From: Opitutia bacterium
GTDB taxonomy: Bacteria; Verrucomicrobiota; Verrucomicrobiia; Opitutales; Opitutaceae
Length of the DNA stretch: 64,000 bases
NCBI GenBank assembly: GCA_016217595.1
Contig: JACRHS010000032.1
Coordinates: forward strand, 1-64,000
Direction: 5' to 3'
The translations under genes and the position numbers were made by a program. Under the pieces are notes generated by a model. That model was not told the DNA's origin and searched no databases. It was given only the letters and a program-made list of their open reading frames with translations. This document shows, in pieces, positions 1-8,654 of this stretch; positions within the stretch are counted from its first letter, which is position 1; each line of letters begins with the position of its first letter.

Positions 1-32
1 CGCACCGCGCTACGCTCGAGCCGCTCGTTTTT

Positions 33-890
33 CTAGCGCGCGGGGTTTGTCAATTGCGCGAGCGCGTCCATGAACTGCCGGTTGTCGGGGGCGAGCTTGA
101 GCGCGGTTTCCAGCTCGGTGCGGGCGCCGGCGTTGTCGCCCTGTTTTTGGAGCAACAAGGCGATGCGGTAGTGGACGCCGGCATGATTAGGATAACGCGG
201 TGGCGGCGTGAGTGTGAGGCAACGGCGCAGACTGGTGAGCCCGCGCTCGGCGTTCTCGCCGCTGATCGAGGCGGTGCGACCCAGCTCGAAGAGCGCCACG
301 TAATCGTCGGGATTGCGCCGGAGCGCCTCCTCGCACAGCGCGACCGATTCGGCGTAAGCCTTGTCGCCGTTCTTCAGAGAAATGGTGAGGGCGAAGCCGC
401 GGGTCGCATCGCGGCGGGCGATCTCCTTCGCTTGGGCGAACGCCTTGTCTTTGCTGCCGCCGGCGATCCATGGGGCCTGGCTGTAATAGATCGCCAACGC
501 TTCCCGGGAATCGAGGGCGTCGGGGTTGAGCTCGATGGCTTTTTCGAGGGCGGTGCGGCCCTTTTTGGCCGAGGAAAGCGACTTGGCGCGACGGGCGGCA
601 TCGAGGCAGGCGAGGCCGTACTGGGTTTGAATTTCGGCGTTGGTCGGCGCGAGTTTCACCGCTTGTTCGAGATGCGCCATCGCTTCGTCGTGTTTCTGCA
701 TGCGCAGTTCGCATTGGGCGAGCAGACAGAGCGCCGCGGCGTCAGCGGGGTTGGCGGCGACCAGCGGTTCCAACAGGGCGCGCGCCTCGGGCACGCGTCT
801 GGCCTCAAAGAGTTTTTTTGCCTCGGCCAGATCGGCGGCGAACCCGGCGGTGGTGCACGCTAGGCTCAGGAGGAAAAGCAGGCGGCGCAT
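33..890 (-). CDS. TPR-repeat secreted protein
   Basis: Protein of 285 aa. The first 20 residues (MRRLLFLLSLACTTAGFAAD) look like a cleavable signal peptide, so I start at 890 rather than at the longer open frame, whose extra 69 residues are Arg-rich and shadow-like. The rest is helical tetratricopeptide-type repeat sequence, for example around residues 30-100 (AKKLFEARRVPEARALLEPL) and 230-280. It probably acts as a periplasmic scaffold. It lies 50 nt downstream of the permease gene on the same strand and is probably the last gene of the export operon. The partner cannot be told from sequence. Confidence 0.8.
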   Translation of the reverse strand: MRRLLFLLSLACTTAGFAADLAEAKKLFEARRVPEARALLEPLVAANPADAAALCLLAQCELRMQKHDEAMAHLEQAVKLAPTNAEIQTQYGLACLDAARRAKSLSSAKKGRTALEKAIELNPDALDSREALAIYYSQAPWIAGGSKDKAFAQAKEIARRDATRGFALTISLKNGDKAYAESVALCEEALRRNPDDYVALFELGRTASISGENAERGLTSLRRCLTLTPPPRYPNHAGVHYRIALLLQKQGDNAGARTELETALKLAPDNRQFMDALAQLTNPAR

Positions 891-940
891 GCCGGTGAGA
901 ACCGCAAAGGCGTCCCAAGGTTTCAAAAAAACGGCGCGCC

Positions 941-2149
941 TTATTCGTAACGCAGAGCGTCGATCGGATCGAGCTGGGCGGCTTTGCGGGCGGGATAGAA
1001 GCCGAAGAACACGCCCACCGCAGCGCTGAAGGCGACCGCCACGATCACCGACATGGGCGAGATCAGAACCGGCCAGCCGACCTTGTAGGAAACCCATTGG
1101 GCGGAACCGATGCCGATGAGGACGCCGAGGATGCCGCCCATCGAGCTGAGGATGATGGCCTCGATGAGAAATTGCAGCAGCACATCCTTGCCGTGCGCGC
1201 CGACGGCGAGGCGGATGCCGATCTCGCGCGTGCGTTCGGTCACGCTGACGAGCATGATGTTCATGATGCCGATGCCGCCGACGATGAGCGAGACGCCGGC
1301 GATGGCGCCGAGCAACAACGTCATGGTTTCCGAGGCGGCGGTGGCGGTCTGCGCGATTTCCACCTGGTTGCGCACGGTGAAGTCGGGCTCCTTGCCCTTG
1401 CGGCGCTGGGTGAGCAGATCGGTGATGTCTTGTTGGACTTTGCCGATCACTTCGGCGCTGGTGGATGAGACGAGAATCGAGCTGATGTTGGTCCGGCGCG
1501 AGACGCGGCGCATGTGGCTGGTGTAGGGAATGACCACAACGTCATCCTGATCCTGCCCCATCAGGTTGAAGCCTTTGCCTTTCAAGATGCCCACAATCTT
1601 GAAAGGGATATTGCGGATGCGGATGGTTTGCCCGACGGCGTCTTCGTTGGGGAACAACTGGTCGGCGATGGTTTTGCCGATGACGGCGACCTTGGCCATG
1701 CTGCGGACATCCTGATCGCTGAACATCGCGCCTTCGACGACCGGCCAGCTGCGGATATCGACGTAATCGGGCGATTCGCCGAGCACCTGGGTGTTCCAAT
1801 TGAGGCCGTTGGCGAGCACTTGCTGGCGGTCGCGCACTTCGACACTGACGCCGGCATTGTTGGCGACTTCGCGGGCGATAGCGTCGGCGTCGTCGGCGGT
1901 GAGCGTGGAGGCGCTGCCCCAGCCGCCGCGCATACCGCCCGAGGTGAAATTACCGGGGAAAACGATGATGACGTTCTGGCCGAGGCTGGCGACCTGTGCC
2001 TCGATCTGGGCCTTGGCGCCGTTGCCGATGCTGACCATGGCGATGACCGCGCCGACGCCGATGATGATGCCGAGGGCGGTGAGGATGGAGCGCATTTTAT
2101 TGCGCCGCAGAGCCCGGAACGAAACTTTGACGGTGTTGACGATGCGCAT
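941..2149 (-). CDS. MacB-type ABC transporter permease
   Basis: Protein of 402 aa with the layout of the MacB/FtsX family: one N-terminal membrane helix (about residues 20-45, ALGIIIGVGAVIAMVSIG), a large periplasmic domain (about 50-270), and three C-terminal helices. The late motif NIMLVSVTERTREIGIRLAVGA is cut here to its core VTERTREIGIRLA, typical of this family. It would form a mechanotransmission exporter with the adjacent ATPase and adaptor, moving a substrate such as a peptide, lipid or drug from the periplasm outward. Unlike E. coli MacB, ATPase and permease are separate genes, only 2 nt apart, which implies translational coupling. Confidence 0.92.
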   Translation of the reverse strand: MRIVNTVKVSFRALRRNKMRSILTALGIIIGVGAVIAMVSIGNGAKAQIEAQVASLGQNVIIVFPGNFTSGGMRGGWGSASTLTADDADAIAREVANNAGVSVEVRDRQQVLANGLNWNTQVLGESPDYVDIRSWPVVEGAMFSDQDVRSMAKVAVIGKTIADQLFPNEDAVGQTIRIRNIPFKIVGILKGKGFNLMGQDQDDVVVIPYTSHMRRVSRRTNISSILVSSTSAEVIGKVQQDITDLLTQRRKGKEPDFTVRNQVEIAQTATAASETMTLLLGAIAGVSLIVGGIGIMNIMLVSVTERTREIGIRLAVGAHGKDVLLQFLIEAIILSSMGGILGVLIGIGSAQWVSYKVGWPVLISPMSVIVAVAFSAAVGVFFGFYPARKAAQLDPIDALRYE

Positions 2150-2151
2150 GG

Positions 2152-2913
2152 TCAGGCTGAGGTCAGTTTGGCCGCGGCTTCGGCTTCCTTGAGTTTGCGC
2201 AGTTCTTCAGTGGCGACGAGGCGGTCGGGCACAAGTTCGTCGCGCACCAGCCGGCCGTCGCGCAGGATGAGGTTGCGTTTGCAGTAGCGGGCGATGTCGA
2301 GCTCATGGGTGACCATGACGATCGTGATGCCCTGATCGTTGAGTTTCTGGAAAACACCCATGACCTCCACCGACGTTTTGCTGTCGAGGTTGCCAGTGGG
2401 TTCGTCGGCCAGGAGCACTTCGGGGGAGTTGACGAGGGCGCGGGCGATGGCGACGCGCTGTTGCTGGCCGCCGGAGAGCTGATTGGGAAAATGATCGGCG
2501 CGCTCGGCGAGGCCGACGATCTCCAGGGAGTGCAGGGCGCGCTCGCGAATTTCCCGGGCGCTGCGGCGCGCGCCGTAGAGCATGGGGAGCTCGACGTTTT
2601 CGAGCGCGGTGGTGCGGGAAAGGAGGTTGAAGCCCTGAAAAACGAAACCGAGTTTTTGGTTTCGGATGTCGGCGAGCTGATTTTTTTCCAGTTGGGAGAC
2701 GTCGATGTCGTCGAGCAGATAGCGGCCGCGGGTGGGGCGGTCGAGACAGCCGAGCAAATTCATCAACGTGGATTTGCCCGAGCCGCTGGCGCCCATGAGC
2801 GCGACAAACTCGCCGCGTTGAATTTCCAGCGAGACGCCGCGCACGGCGTGCACCGGCACTTCGCCCGAGTCGTAGATCTTGTGGATCTCTTCGATTTTTA
2901 CGACGGCAGCCAT
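2152..2913 (-). CDS. ABC transporter ATP-binding protein (MacB/LolD type)
   Basis: Protein of 253 aa, a single nucleotide-binding domain. The Walker A motif GASGSGKS, Q-loop region FVFQGFNLL, signature LSGGQQQR, Walker [14 protein letters not shown] and H-loop MVTHE are all present, so it should hydrolyse ATP. The PTGNLDS form is characteristic of the MacB/LolD/FtsE group. It lies between the adaptor gene (24 nt upstream) and the permease gene and should power that permease. The last 25 residues are a charged Ala/Glu-rich tail of unknown purpose. Confidence 0.95.
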   Translation of the reverse strand: MAAVVKIEEIHKIYDSGEVPVHAVRGVSLEIQRGEFVALMGASGSGKSTLMNLLGCLDRPTRGRYLLDDIDVSQLEKNQLADIRNQKLGFVFQGFNLLSRTTALENVELPMLYGARRSAREIRERALHSLEIVGLAERADHFPNQLSGGQQQRVAIARALVNSPEVLLADEPTGNLDSKTSVEVMGVFQKLNDQGITIVMVTHELDIARYCKRNLILRDGRLVRDELVPDRLVATEELRKLKEAEAAAKLTSA

Positions 2914-2937
2914 CGGGTGGAATGGGTCGGAGAAAGA

Positions 2938-4392
2938 TTAGCGACGACCGCCCATGCCGCCGGGACCGCCGCGACCGCCCATGAGCGGATTGGCGGTGGA
3001 GGGGCTGTGCGCGGCGGCGGAGTTGGGCAGGGTGACGGAGGTGACGATCACATCGTTTTCCTTGAGCCCATCGAGCACCTCGGTGGAGATGCCGTCGGAG
3101 ATGCCGAGTTGCACGCGGACTTGTTCAAACTGGGCGGTCTTCGGATCGGGGCCGGCGAGCCGGTAGACATTGCGGTAAACCGGGGCATTGCTGGCGCCGG
3201 AGCGCCCGCCTTCACTGCGGCTGCCGCGTCCGCCCATGCGGCTGAAATCGAGTTCGATGCCGCGCTCTTTGGCGAGTTGCTGGGCCTTTTGAATAATCTC
3301 GGGCGTGGGCGGGCTGCCGGGGCTCATGCCGGCATCGCGCATGATGGCGCGGCGGGCGTTGCGCAGTTCTTCCTCGCTCATGGCTTTGGGCGCCGGCGCC
3401 TCTGCCGGCGCGCCGGGGGCGGCGGGAGCAGGTTTGGTTTCGAGCAGGCGCTTCTGGAGAACTTCCTCGGGGATTCGGACACGCAGGGCGCTGTTGGCGA
3501 TCTTGAGCACGCCGGAACGCTGGGCGATGACGATGGAGACGTTGGCGGTCATGCCGGGCTTGAGGCGCAGGTCGTCGTTGGAGACCTCGATGATCGTCTG
3601 GTAGGTGACGACGCTTTGCGAGGTCTTGGGGGCGTTGCGGATCAGGGTGATTTTGCCGCGGAATTGCCGGTTGGGGAAGGCGTCGACGGTGAAGTTGACC
3701 TGCTGCCCGACCTCGACGCTGCCAATGTCGGCCTCGGCGACGGCGGCGTTGATCTGCATTTTCGAGAGGTTGTTGACGATGGTGAAGAGTGTGGGGGCGT
3801 TGAGGCTGGCGGCGACGGTTTTGCCAACGTCGCAGAGGCGGTCCATCACGATGCCGTCGATGGGGGCGTAGAGCGTGCAGCGCGAGAGATCGACGTTGGC
3901 GTTGTCGACGGAAGCCTGGCGGGTTTGCAACTGGGCGTTGGCCTGTGCGAGCTGGGCCTCGGCTTGATCGAGCTCCTGTTGGGAAACGAGGTTCTTCTGG
4001 CGCAGCTCGCGGGTGCGCTCGGTGTTGAGGCGGACGAGATTGGTGTTGGCCTGGGTGGAGGCGAGGTCGGCCTGGGCCTGTTTCAGTCTTTGGTCGTAGG
4101 TGGCGGGGTCGAGTTTGGCGAGCACCTGACCGGCTTTGACGGGCGTATTGAAGTCGACCAGCACTTCTTTGATCTGGCCGGAGATCTGGCTACTGACGTC
4201 CACGCTGGTCACCGGTTGGAGGTCGCCGGTGGCGGTGACGACTTGGACGATGTCGCCCTTGGCGATGGTGGTGGTGGAAACTTCCGGCGGCTTTTCGGCG
4301 CTACGATTCCAAAAGTACCAGCCGCCGCCTGCGGCGATGGCCAGAATGACCAGGGTGATGATAAGTCCGCCAGAGCTGCTCGATTTTGCCAT
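2938..4392 (-). CDS. MacA/HlyD-type periplasmic adaptor subunit
   Basis: Protein of 484 aa. An N-terminal membrane anchor (residues about 9-28) is followed by a lipoyl/barrel-sandwich half (QISGQIKEVLVDFNTPVKAGQ), a helical hairpin (about 100-170) and beta-barrel segments, the usual order in membrane-fusion proteins of tripartite exporters. It should bridge the MacB-like permease to an outer-membrane TolC-like channel, which is not in the window. About 100 residues near 305-410 (Pro/Ala-rich, then charged, then GGRGSRSEGGRSG) interrupt the normal fold, and the C-terminus is Gly/Arg-rich. First gene of the operon adaptor-ATPase-permease-TPR protein. Confidence 0.92.
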   Translation of the reverse strand: MAKSSSSGGLIITLVILAIAAGGGWYFWNRSAEKPPEVSTTTIAKGDIVQVVTATGDLQPVTSVDVSSQISGQIKEVLVDFNTPVKAGQVLAKLDPATYDQRLKQAQADLASTQANTNLVRLNTERTRELRQKNLVSQQELDQAEAQLAQANAQLQTRQASVDNANVDLSRCTLYAPIDGIVMDRLCDVGKTVAASLNAPTLFTIVNNLSKMQINAAVAEADIGSVEVGQQVNFTVDAFPNRQFRGKITLIRNAPKTSQSVVTYQTIIEVSNDDLRLKPGMTANVSIVIAQRSGVLKIANSALRVRIPEEVLQKRLLETKPAPAAPGAPAEAPAPKAMSEEELRNARRAIMRDAGMSPGSPPTPEIIQKAQQLAKERGIELDFSRMGGRGSRSEGGRSGASNAPVYRNVYRLAGPDPKTAQFEQVRVQLGISDGISTEVLDGLKENDVIVTSVTLPNSAAAHSPSTANPLMGGRGGPGGMGGRR

Positions 4393-4541
4393 GGGAATAT
4401 GAAGGAAAGTGAAGGATGGAAGTAATTGAAGGTGCGGGCGATTCTCGCCAGAGCGGCCGGCGGTCCTGTCTCAGAAAGTCGTCGATGGTCTGACGGATCG
4501 CATGGAGATAGGTGACAGGAAATTTGGTCGGAGGAGGTGGG

Positions 4542-5045
4542 TCAGAAGACGTTTTTCCTGGAGTCCGCACCGGAAAAGGCGGCGCGCAGTGCTTCTGCGA
4601 CATTGGGCGGCACGAAATGAGAAATATCGCCGCCGTATTTCGCCACCTGTTTGACGAGGGTCGAGCTGGTGTAGCTGAACTCCTCGTTGGGCATGACGAA
4701 GATGGTTTCGATGCCGGGCTGGAGATGCCGGTTCATCAGCGCCATGTTGAACTCGAACTCGAAGTCGGAGATGGCACGCAGTCCGCGGATGATGGCGCAG
4801 GCCTCCTGCTGGCGGGCGTATTCCACGAGCAAAATATCGAACGTGGTCGCGGTCACGTTGGCGAAACGCGCGACGTTGGGCTGGAGCAGCGCGAGGCGCT
4901 CCGCGGCGGAGAAGAACGGTCCTTTGGCCGGATTATCCGAGACCGCGACCGTCACCCGGTCGAAGAGTTTAGTGGCGCGCTCAAGCACGTCGAGGTGCCC
5001 GTAAGTGAGCGGATCGAAGGTTCCGGGATAGATGCAGTGACGCAT
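4542..5045 (-). CDS. coaD: Pantetheine-phosphate adenylyltransferase
   Basis: Protein of 167 aa, the normal length for CoaD. It transfers AMP from ATP to 4'-phosphopantetheine to give dephospho-CoA, the penultimate step of coenzyme A synthesis in the cytosol. The N-terminal PGTFDPLTYGHLD contains the nucleotidyltransferase HxGH-type motif (YGHLD), RGLRAISDFEFE is the conserved central substrate loop, and YTSSTLVKQ corresponds to the family's ISSTLVKE. It is divergent from pgsA, separated by 127 nt that must hold both promoters. The 149-nt gap to the export operon shows nothing recognisable. Confidence 0.97.
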   Translation of the reverse strand: MRHCIYPGTFDPLTYGHLDVLERATKLFDRVTVAVSDNPAKGPFFSAAERLALLQPNVARFANVTATTFDILLVEYARQQEACAIIRGLRAISDFEFEFNMALMNRHLQPGIETIFVMPNEEFSYTSSTLVKQVAKYGGDISHFVPPNVAEALRAAFSGADSRKNVF

Positions 5046-5172
5046 GTGGCGGTGAAGGAGGCGGCCAGAGAAACGGTTCGGGGCAGGCGAGGCGACTGCG
5101 TTTTTTTAAGCCCGCTTCATCGGGTGTTGCTTTTGCAGTAACGTACAGGTTGTTTCACGCGTCCATTCTCGC

Positions 5173-5769
5173 ATGAATCTGCCCAATATCCTCACGCTGT
5201 CTCGCGTGCCCATGATGTTTGTGATCGTGGGTTTGATGTATTGCGAGTGGCTGGGGGCGGCCTCGCTGACCTTCTGGCTGTTTATCGGCGGTGCGATCAG
5301 CGACTGGCTCGATGGCTATCTGGCGCGAAGGCTCGGCATCGTGTCGGACTTCGGCAAACTCATGGACGCGCTGACCGACAAGATATTGGTCATCGGCATC
5401 ATGGTGGCCTTTGTCGATCTGCAGACGCTGCCGGTGGCCTACGTTCTCATCACACTGTGCCGGGAGTTTCTGGTGTCGGGCATGCGCATGATAGCTGCGG
5501 CGCGCGGCGTGGTGGTGCCGGCGGACAAAGGCGGCAAGACCAAAACCGTGACGCAGCTCATCGCCATCGGTTTCTTGCTCGCCGAGCCGATGGTGACGCG
5601 AGACTGGGCGCAATGGATCAACTTTCGCTGGGATTTGAGCATGCTGGCCGAGATCGTACATCACGTGGGTTTGATCGGCTTTGTGCTGGGCACGGCTCTG
5701 GCGGTGTGGTCGGGCTACCGGTATTTCCGGGCGCACTGGGCGCTCTTTATCGCCGACGCCGGCAAATGA
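5173..5769 (+). CDS. pgsA: CDP-diacylglycerol-glycerol-3-phosphate 3-phosphatidyltransferase
   Basis: Protein of 198 aa, integral to the inner membrane. It carries the CDP-alcohol phosphatidyltransferase signature DG-x2-AR-x8-G-x3-D-x3-D, seen here as DGYLARRLGIVSDFGKLMDA with the final Asp in ALTDK. It makes phosphatidylglycerophosphate from CDP-diacylglycerol and glycerol-3-phosphate. The neighbouring gene, overlapping by 4 nt (ATGA), encodes the matching phosphatase, so the pair performs the two committed steps to phosphatidylglycerol. Other CDP-alcohol transferases share the signature, but length, N-terminus (NLPNILTLSRVPM) and context favour PgsA. Confidence 0.94.
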   Translation: MNLPNILTLSRVPMMFVIVGLMYCEWLGAASLTFWLFIGGAISDWLDGYLARRLGIVSDFGKLMDALTDKILVIGIMVAFVDLQTLPVAYVLITLCREFLVSGMRMIAAARGVVVPADKGGKTKTVTQLIAIGFLLAEPMVTRDWAQWINFRWDLSMLAEIVHHVGLIGFVLGTALAVWSGYRYFRAHWALFIADAGK

Positions 5770-6278
5770 AATTGGAGCAACCGAACTGGCCGCGATTTTT
5801 GCCGAGCCGCACGGTGCTCGCGCTGGCGACGCTTGGTCCCGTGGGCCGCAAGCTGCCCGCGCCCGGCACGTGGGGCTCGTTGGCGGGGTTGATGTACTTC
5901 ACGGTGTTTTTCTATCCGTTGTCGATTTTCGGCACGCTGCTGTTGAGCGCGATCGGGCTGTACATCGCGGTGGGTATTTGCGGCGAGGCGGAGTTTCGGC
6001 TGGGGCGTCGCGATCCCGGCGAAGTGATTTTGGACGAGTTCACCGCGATGCCGCTGTGTTATCTCGGCTGGCCGGCATTGCTCGGCGCCGCGCATCAACA
6101 GCGTTGGATCATCTTTCTGGCCGGGTTTGCGCTTTTTCGGCTCTACGATGTGGTGAAACCTTTTGGCATTCGCCGGCTGCAAGAACTGCCCGCCGGCTGG
6201 GGCGTCGTGGTCGACGATGTGGCGGCGGCGCTGGCGACGTGCGCGACGCTGCACCTGCTCGCTTTGGCGTTGCGCTGA
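5766..6278 (+). CDS. pgpA: Phosphatidylglycerophosphatase A
   Basis: Protein of 170 aa, membrane-bound. It removes phosphate from phosphatidylglycerophosphate to give phosphatidylglycerol. The motifs PAPGTWGS near the N-terminus, DPGEVILDEF in the middle and RLYDVVKPFGI / GVVVDDVAA near the C-terminus are those of PgpA. The start at 5766 gives the 4-nt ATGA overlap with pgsA; an open frame continues upstream inside pgsA but only as a shadow. It converges on the NusG-like gene, the two stop codons being one base apart. Confidence 0.95.
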   Translation: MKLEQPNWPRFLPSRTVLALATLGPVGRKLPAPGTWGSLAGLMYFTVFFYPLSIFGTLLLSAIGLYIAVGICGEAEFRLGRRDPGEVILDEFTAMPLCYLGWPALLGAAHQQRWIIFLAGFALFRLYDVVKPFGIRRLQELPAGWGVVVDDVAAALATCATLHLLALALR

Positions 6279-6279
6279 G

Positions 6280-6792
6280 TCAGCGCAAAATCTCCAGGCA
6301 CTCCATCGGCACGGGCACGAGCACGCCTTGTTGCAGCACGTCCATCGCGACGACGACGCCGCGCGGATTCTTCGGGTCCTCCACCATGCCGACCACGCCC
6401 CACAACGGCCCGCTGATGATTTTCACCTGCGTGCCTTTCTTGAGCAGCGGTTGGAGTGTCGCCTCGACGCCGGCAGCCACGATGGTCTTCACGTCGGCCA
6501 GCTGGCGGAGAAATTGCGCCTGATCCGGCACCCAGATGGCGCGTACCAGCAAATCCTGCTGGTAAATCCGGTTTTTCTCCGTCGGCGGAATCTCGGTGAA
6601 AACGTACCCGGGAAAAAGCGGCTTGGTGAATTTGCGCGTGCGGTCGTGATAGCGCCGCACGCTGTCCACGAGCGGCAGGTAATGGTTGAATTTCTCGACG
6701 CGCAGCAGCGCCGAAAACTTTTTTTCGCAGCGCGGCTTGGTGTGGCAGACGAACCAGCGCGGGGCGTCGAAATTGGGCAACGTTTCAGCCAT
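6280..6792 (-). CDS. NusG/RfaH-family transcription elongation factor
   Basis: Protein of 170 aa. An N-terminal NGN domain (RWFVCHTKPRCEKKFSALL, then FPGYVFTEI) is followed by a short KOW-like segment near residue 115 (KIISGPLWGVVGMVED), the usual NusG architecture. NGN binds the RNA polymerase clamp and suppresses pausing; KOW contacts the ribosome or Rho. Housekeeping nusG normally sits with secE and rplK, but here the gene is alone between pgpA and aroQ, so a specialised paralog (RfaH/UpxY/LoaP-like) acting on selected operons is more likely. I start at MAETLPNF; the longer frame is a shadow over the aroQ end. Confidence 0.85.
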   Translation of the reverse strand: MAETLPNFDAPRWFVCHTKPRCEKKFSALLRVEKFNHYLPLVDSVRRYHDRTRKFTKPLFPGYVFTEIPPTEKNRIYQQDLLVRAIWVPDQAQFLRQLADVKTIVAAGVEATLQPLLKKGTQVKIISGPLWGVVGMVEDPKNPRGVVVAMDVLQQGVLVPVPMECLEILR

Positions 6793-6836
6793 GGCAAAAC
6801 GACAGGAGCATTCGGAGGTGGCGAGCGCGCGGGCGC

Positions 6837-7265
6837 TCAGCCCTTCAGCAGGAAGCGTACGGCGGCGTGGTAGCCCTCGAAGCCAAGGCCGCTGATCACC
6901 GCCAGACACGCCGGCGCAGTGAGGGAACGGTGGCGGAATTCTTCGCGCCGGTAGATGTTGGAAATGTGCACCTCGACCACGCGCAGGCCGGAGCCGGCGA
7001 GCGCATCGCGCAGCGCTACGCTGGTGTGCGTGAACGCGCCGGGATTGAACACCACGCCGTCGGCCTTGGCGTCGGCCAGCGCCGCCACCCGGTCGATGAG
7101 CGCGCCCTCGTGGTTGCTTTGGAAAAACTCCAGCTTGGCGGTGGCGCCGAACTCCGCGCGCAACGCGGCCTCGAGATCGGCGAGCGTGGCGTGGCCGTAG
7201 ATCTCCGGCTCGCGTTTGCCGAGGCGGTCGAGGTTCGGGCCGTTGAGGATGGCGATGGTTTTCAT
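6837..7265 (-). CDS. aroQ: 3-dehydroquinate dehydratase, type II
   Basis: Protein of 142 aa, typical of the small dodecameric type II enzyme. It dehydrates 3-dehydroquinate to 3-dehydroshikimate, third step of the shikimate pathway. [17 protein letters not shown] opens the protein and contains the catalytic-loop Arg and Tyr; [28 protein letters not shown] and [15 protein letters not shown] are the other conserved blocks, the last giving the catalytic His. The start at MKTIAILNG drops 15 non-family residues. aroA, a later step of the same pathway, is 11 kb away. Confidence 0.96.
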   Translation of the reverse strand: MKTIAILNGPNLDRLGKREPEIYGHATLADLEAALRAEFGATAKLEFFQSNHEGALIDRVAALADAKADGVVFNPGAFTHTSVALRDALAGSGLRVVEVHISNIYRREEFRHRSLTAPACLAVISGLGFEGYHAAVRFLLKG

Positions 7266-7328
7266 CGGTGATGCGAGGGCGAATGCAGGGGAATTGGCGC
7301 GGCTTGCCAAGCCATCATTCGCGGGGCG

Positions 7329-8096
7329 TCAGAGGGGATTGGCGGTTGCGACGAATTCCCACGGCAGGCCGAACTTCGCCGCGAGCTCGGCGGCGAGCGC
7401 CTGCACCGCGTGCACTTCGGTGGCATAGTGGCCGCAGAGGTAGAGGTTGAGCCGGTGCTCCTGCGCGTAGTTGAACCACTCTTCACGCAGTTCGCCGGTC
7501 ACGAGCGTGTCGACGCCCGCGGGGCGCAACTCGGGCACGGCGCTGTTGCCGCCGCCGCTGCAAAACGCGATTTCGCGCGGCGCCGCCCCGCCGAACTCCA
7601 GCGCGAGCGTGCGCGGGTAGAGCGCCGTCAATTGCGCGCGCAACGCGGCGCGATCGCCGGCGGCGGGCGCGATCCAGCCGATGGGCTCGCCGTCGCGCAC
7701 GAGGAAGGGGCGTTGCGGCACGAGCCCGAGCTGGCGGGCGAGCAGGGCGTTGTTGCCGATTTCTGGATGCGCATCGAGTGGCAGGTGATTCGAGTAAAGC
7801 GCGCAGTTGGTCCGGATGAGCGCGGCGACTTTGGCGAACATCGCGCCGGTGAGCGGCCGCGGCATGTCCCAATAAAGCCCGTGGTGCACGATCAGGAAAT
7901 CGATGCCGCGCTCGGCGGCGGTCTGGAAGGGCGCGAGGCCGGCGTCGACCGCTGCGCCGATTTTGGTCACGTGGCCGTTGTTGGCGACCTGGAGACCGTT
8001 GGCGGCGCCGGGGGCGTCTTTGAATGCGGTGCGGCGGGTGCGGGCATCGCAGTAATTGACCAAATCGTCGAGCTGGGCGGGCATGAGCGGAGTCAT
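7329..8096 (-). CDS. NIF3 family dinuclear metal-centre protein
   Basis: Protein of 255 aa, the short bacterial NIF3/YbgI form. Metal ligands of the family can be seen: the pair in FLIVHHGLYW, the SNHLPLDAH block, and the C-terminal YATEVHAVQAL with its His and Glu. Family members form toroidal hexamers with two metal ions per subunit; some act as GTP cyclohydrolase-I-like proteins, but the cellular job is generally uncertain. It is divergent from the dCMP deaminase gene and lies 63 nt upstream of aroQ on the same strand. Confidence 0.93.
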   Translation of the reverse strand: MTPLMPAQLDDLVNYCDARTRRTAFKDAPGAANGLQVANNGHVTKIGAAVDAGLAPFQTAAERGIDFLIVHHGLYWDMPRPLTGAMFAKVAALIRTNCALYSNHLPLDAHPEIGNNALLARQLGLVPQRPFLVRDGEPIGWIAPAAGDRAALRAQLTALYPRTLALEFGGAAPREIAFCSGGGNSAVPELRPAGVDTLVTGELREEWFNYAQEHRLNLYLCGHYATEVHAVQALAAELAAKFGLPWEFVATANPL

Positions 8097-8158
8097 GGCG
8101 CAAAAGCGGCGGCGATTCGAGATGGATTTTTCCCGGCGGCCCGCTACCGGTGGAGGGG

Positions 8159-8635
8159 ATGAGCGAACCAGTTGTTTCTCCCGTCGATCTGATCGCCCAG
8201 GCCACCGCCGGTTTTGCCGGGCGGCCGTCGTGGGACGAGTATTTCATGGCCACCGCCGTGCTCATGTCGACGCGTTCGCCCTGCGAGCGGCTGCACGTGG
8301 GCTGCGTGATCGTGAGCGGGGGCGAACGCAAAAACCGGCTCGTCGCCGCCGGTTACAATGGCTACCTGCCCGGCACGCGGCATGTCTCGCGCGTGCGCGA
8401 CGGCCACGAGCAGGCGACCGTGCACGCCGAGCAAAACGCCGTGGCCGATGCCGCGCGGCGCGGCTCCAGTGTCGAGGGCTGCGTTGCTTACGTGACGCAT
8501 TTCCCGTGCATTAATTGCGCAAAAATCCTGGCCGCCGCCGGCATCGCGGAGATTCGGTATCGCACCGATTACAGCAATGATCCGCTGGTCGCGCCGCTGT
8601 TGACCGAGGCGGGCGTTGCCATCCGCCAGCTCTAA
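8159..8635 (+). CDS. Deoxycytidylate (dCMP) deaminase family protein
   Basis: Protein of 158 aa. It carries the zinc-dependent cytidine/deoxycytidylate deaminase motifs HAEQNA (zinc-binding His, catalytic Glu) and PCINCAK (two zinc-binding Cys), plus SPCERLHVGCVIV near the N-terminus as in ComEB-type dCMP deaminases. It would turn dCMP into dUMP for thymidylate synthesis. A GTG at 8150 is in frame, but ATG at 8159 directly after GGAGGGG is chosen, though that Shine-Dalgarno-like sequence is unusually close. Confidence 0.9.
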   Translation: MSEPVVSPVDLIAQATAGFAGRPSWDEYFMATAVLMSTRSPCERLHVGCVIVSGGERKNRLVAAGYNGYLPGTRHVSRVRDGHEQATVHAEQNAVADAARRGSSVEGCVAYVTHFPCINCAKILAAAGIAEIRYRTDYSNDPLVAPLLTEAGVAIRQL

Positions 8636-8654
8636 ACCGCGTCGCCTCGCCCCC

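Noticed and set aside
2305-4425. 706-aa open frame antisense to the adaptor and ATPase genes
   Set aside because: Shadow frame of GC-rich coding DNA; composition Gly/Val/Asp-rich with no motif, while the opposite strand has clear MacA and ATPase motifs.
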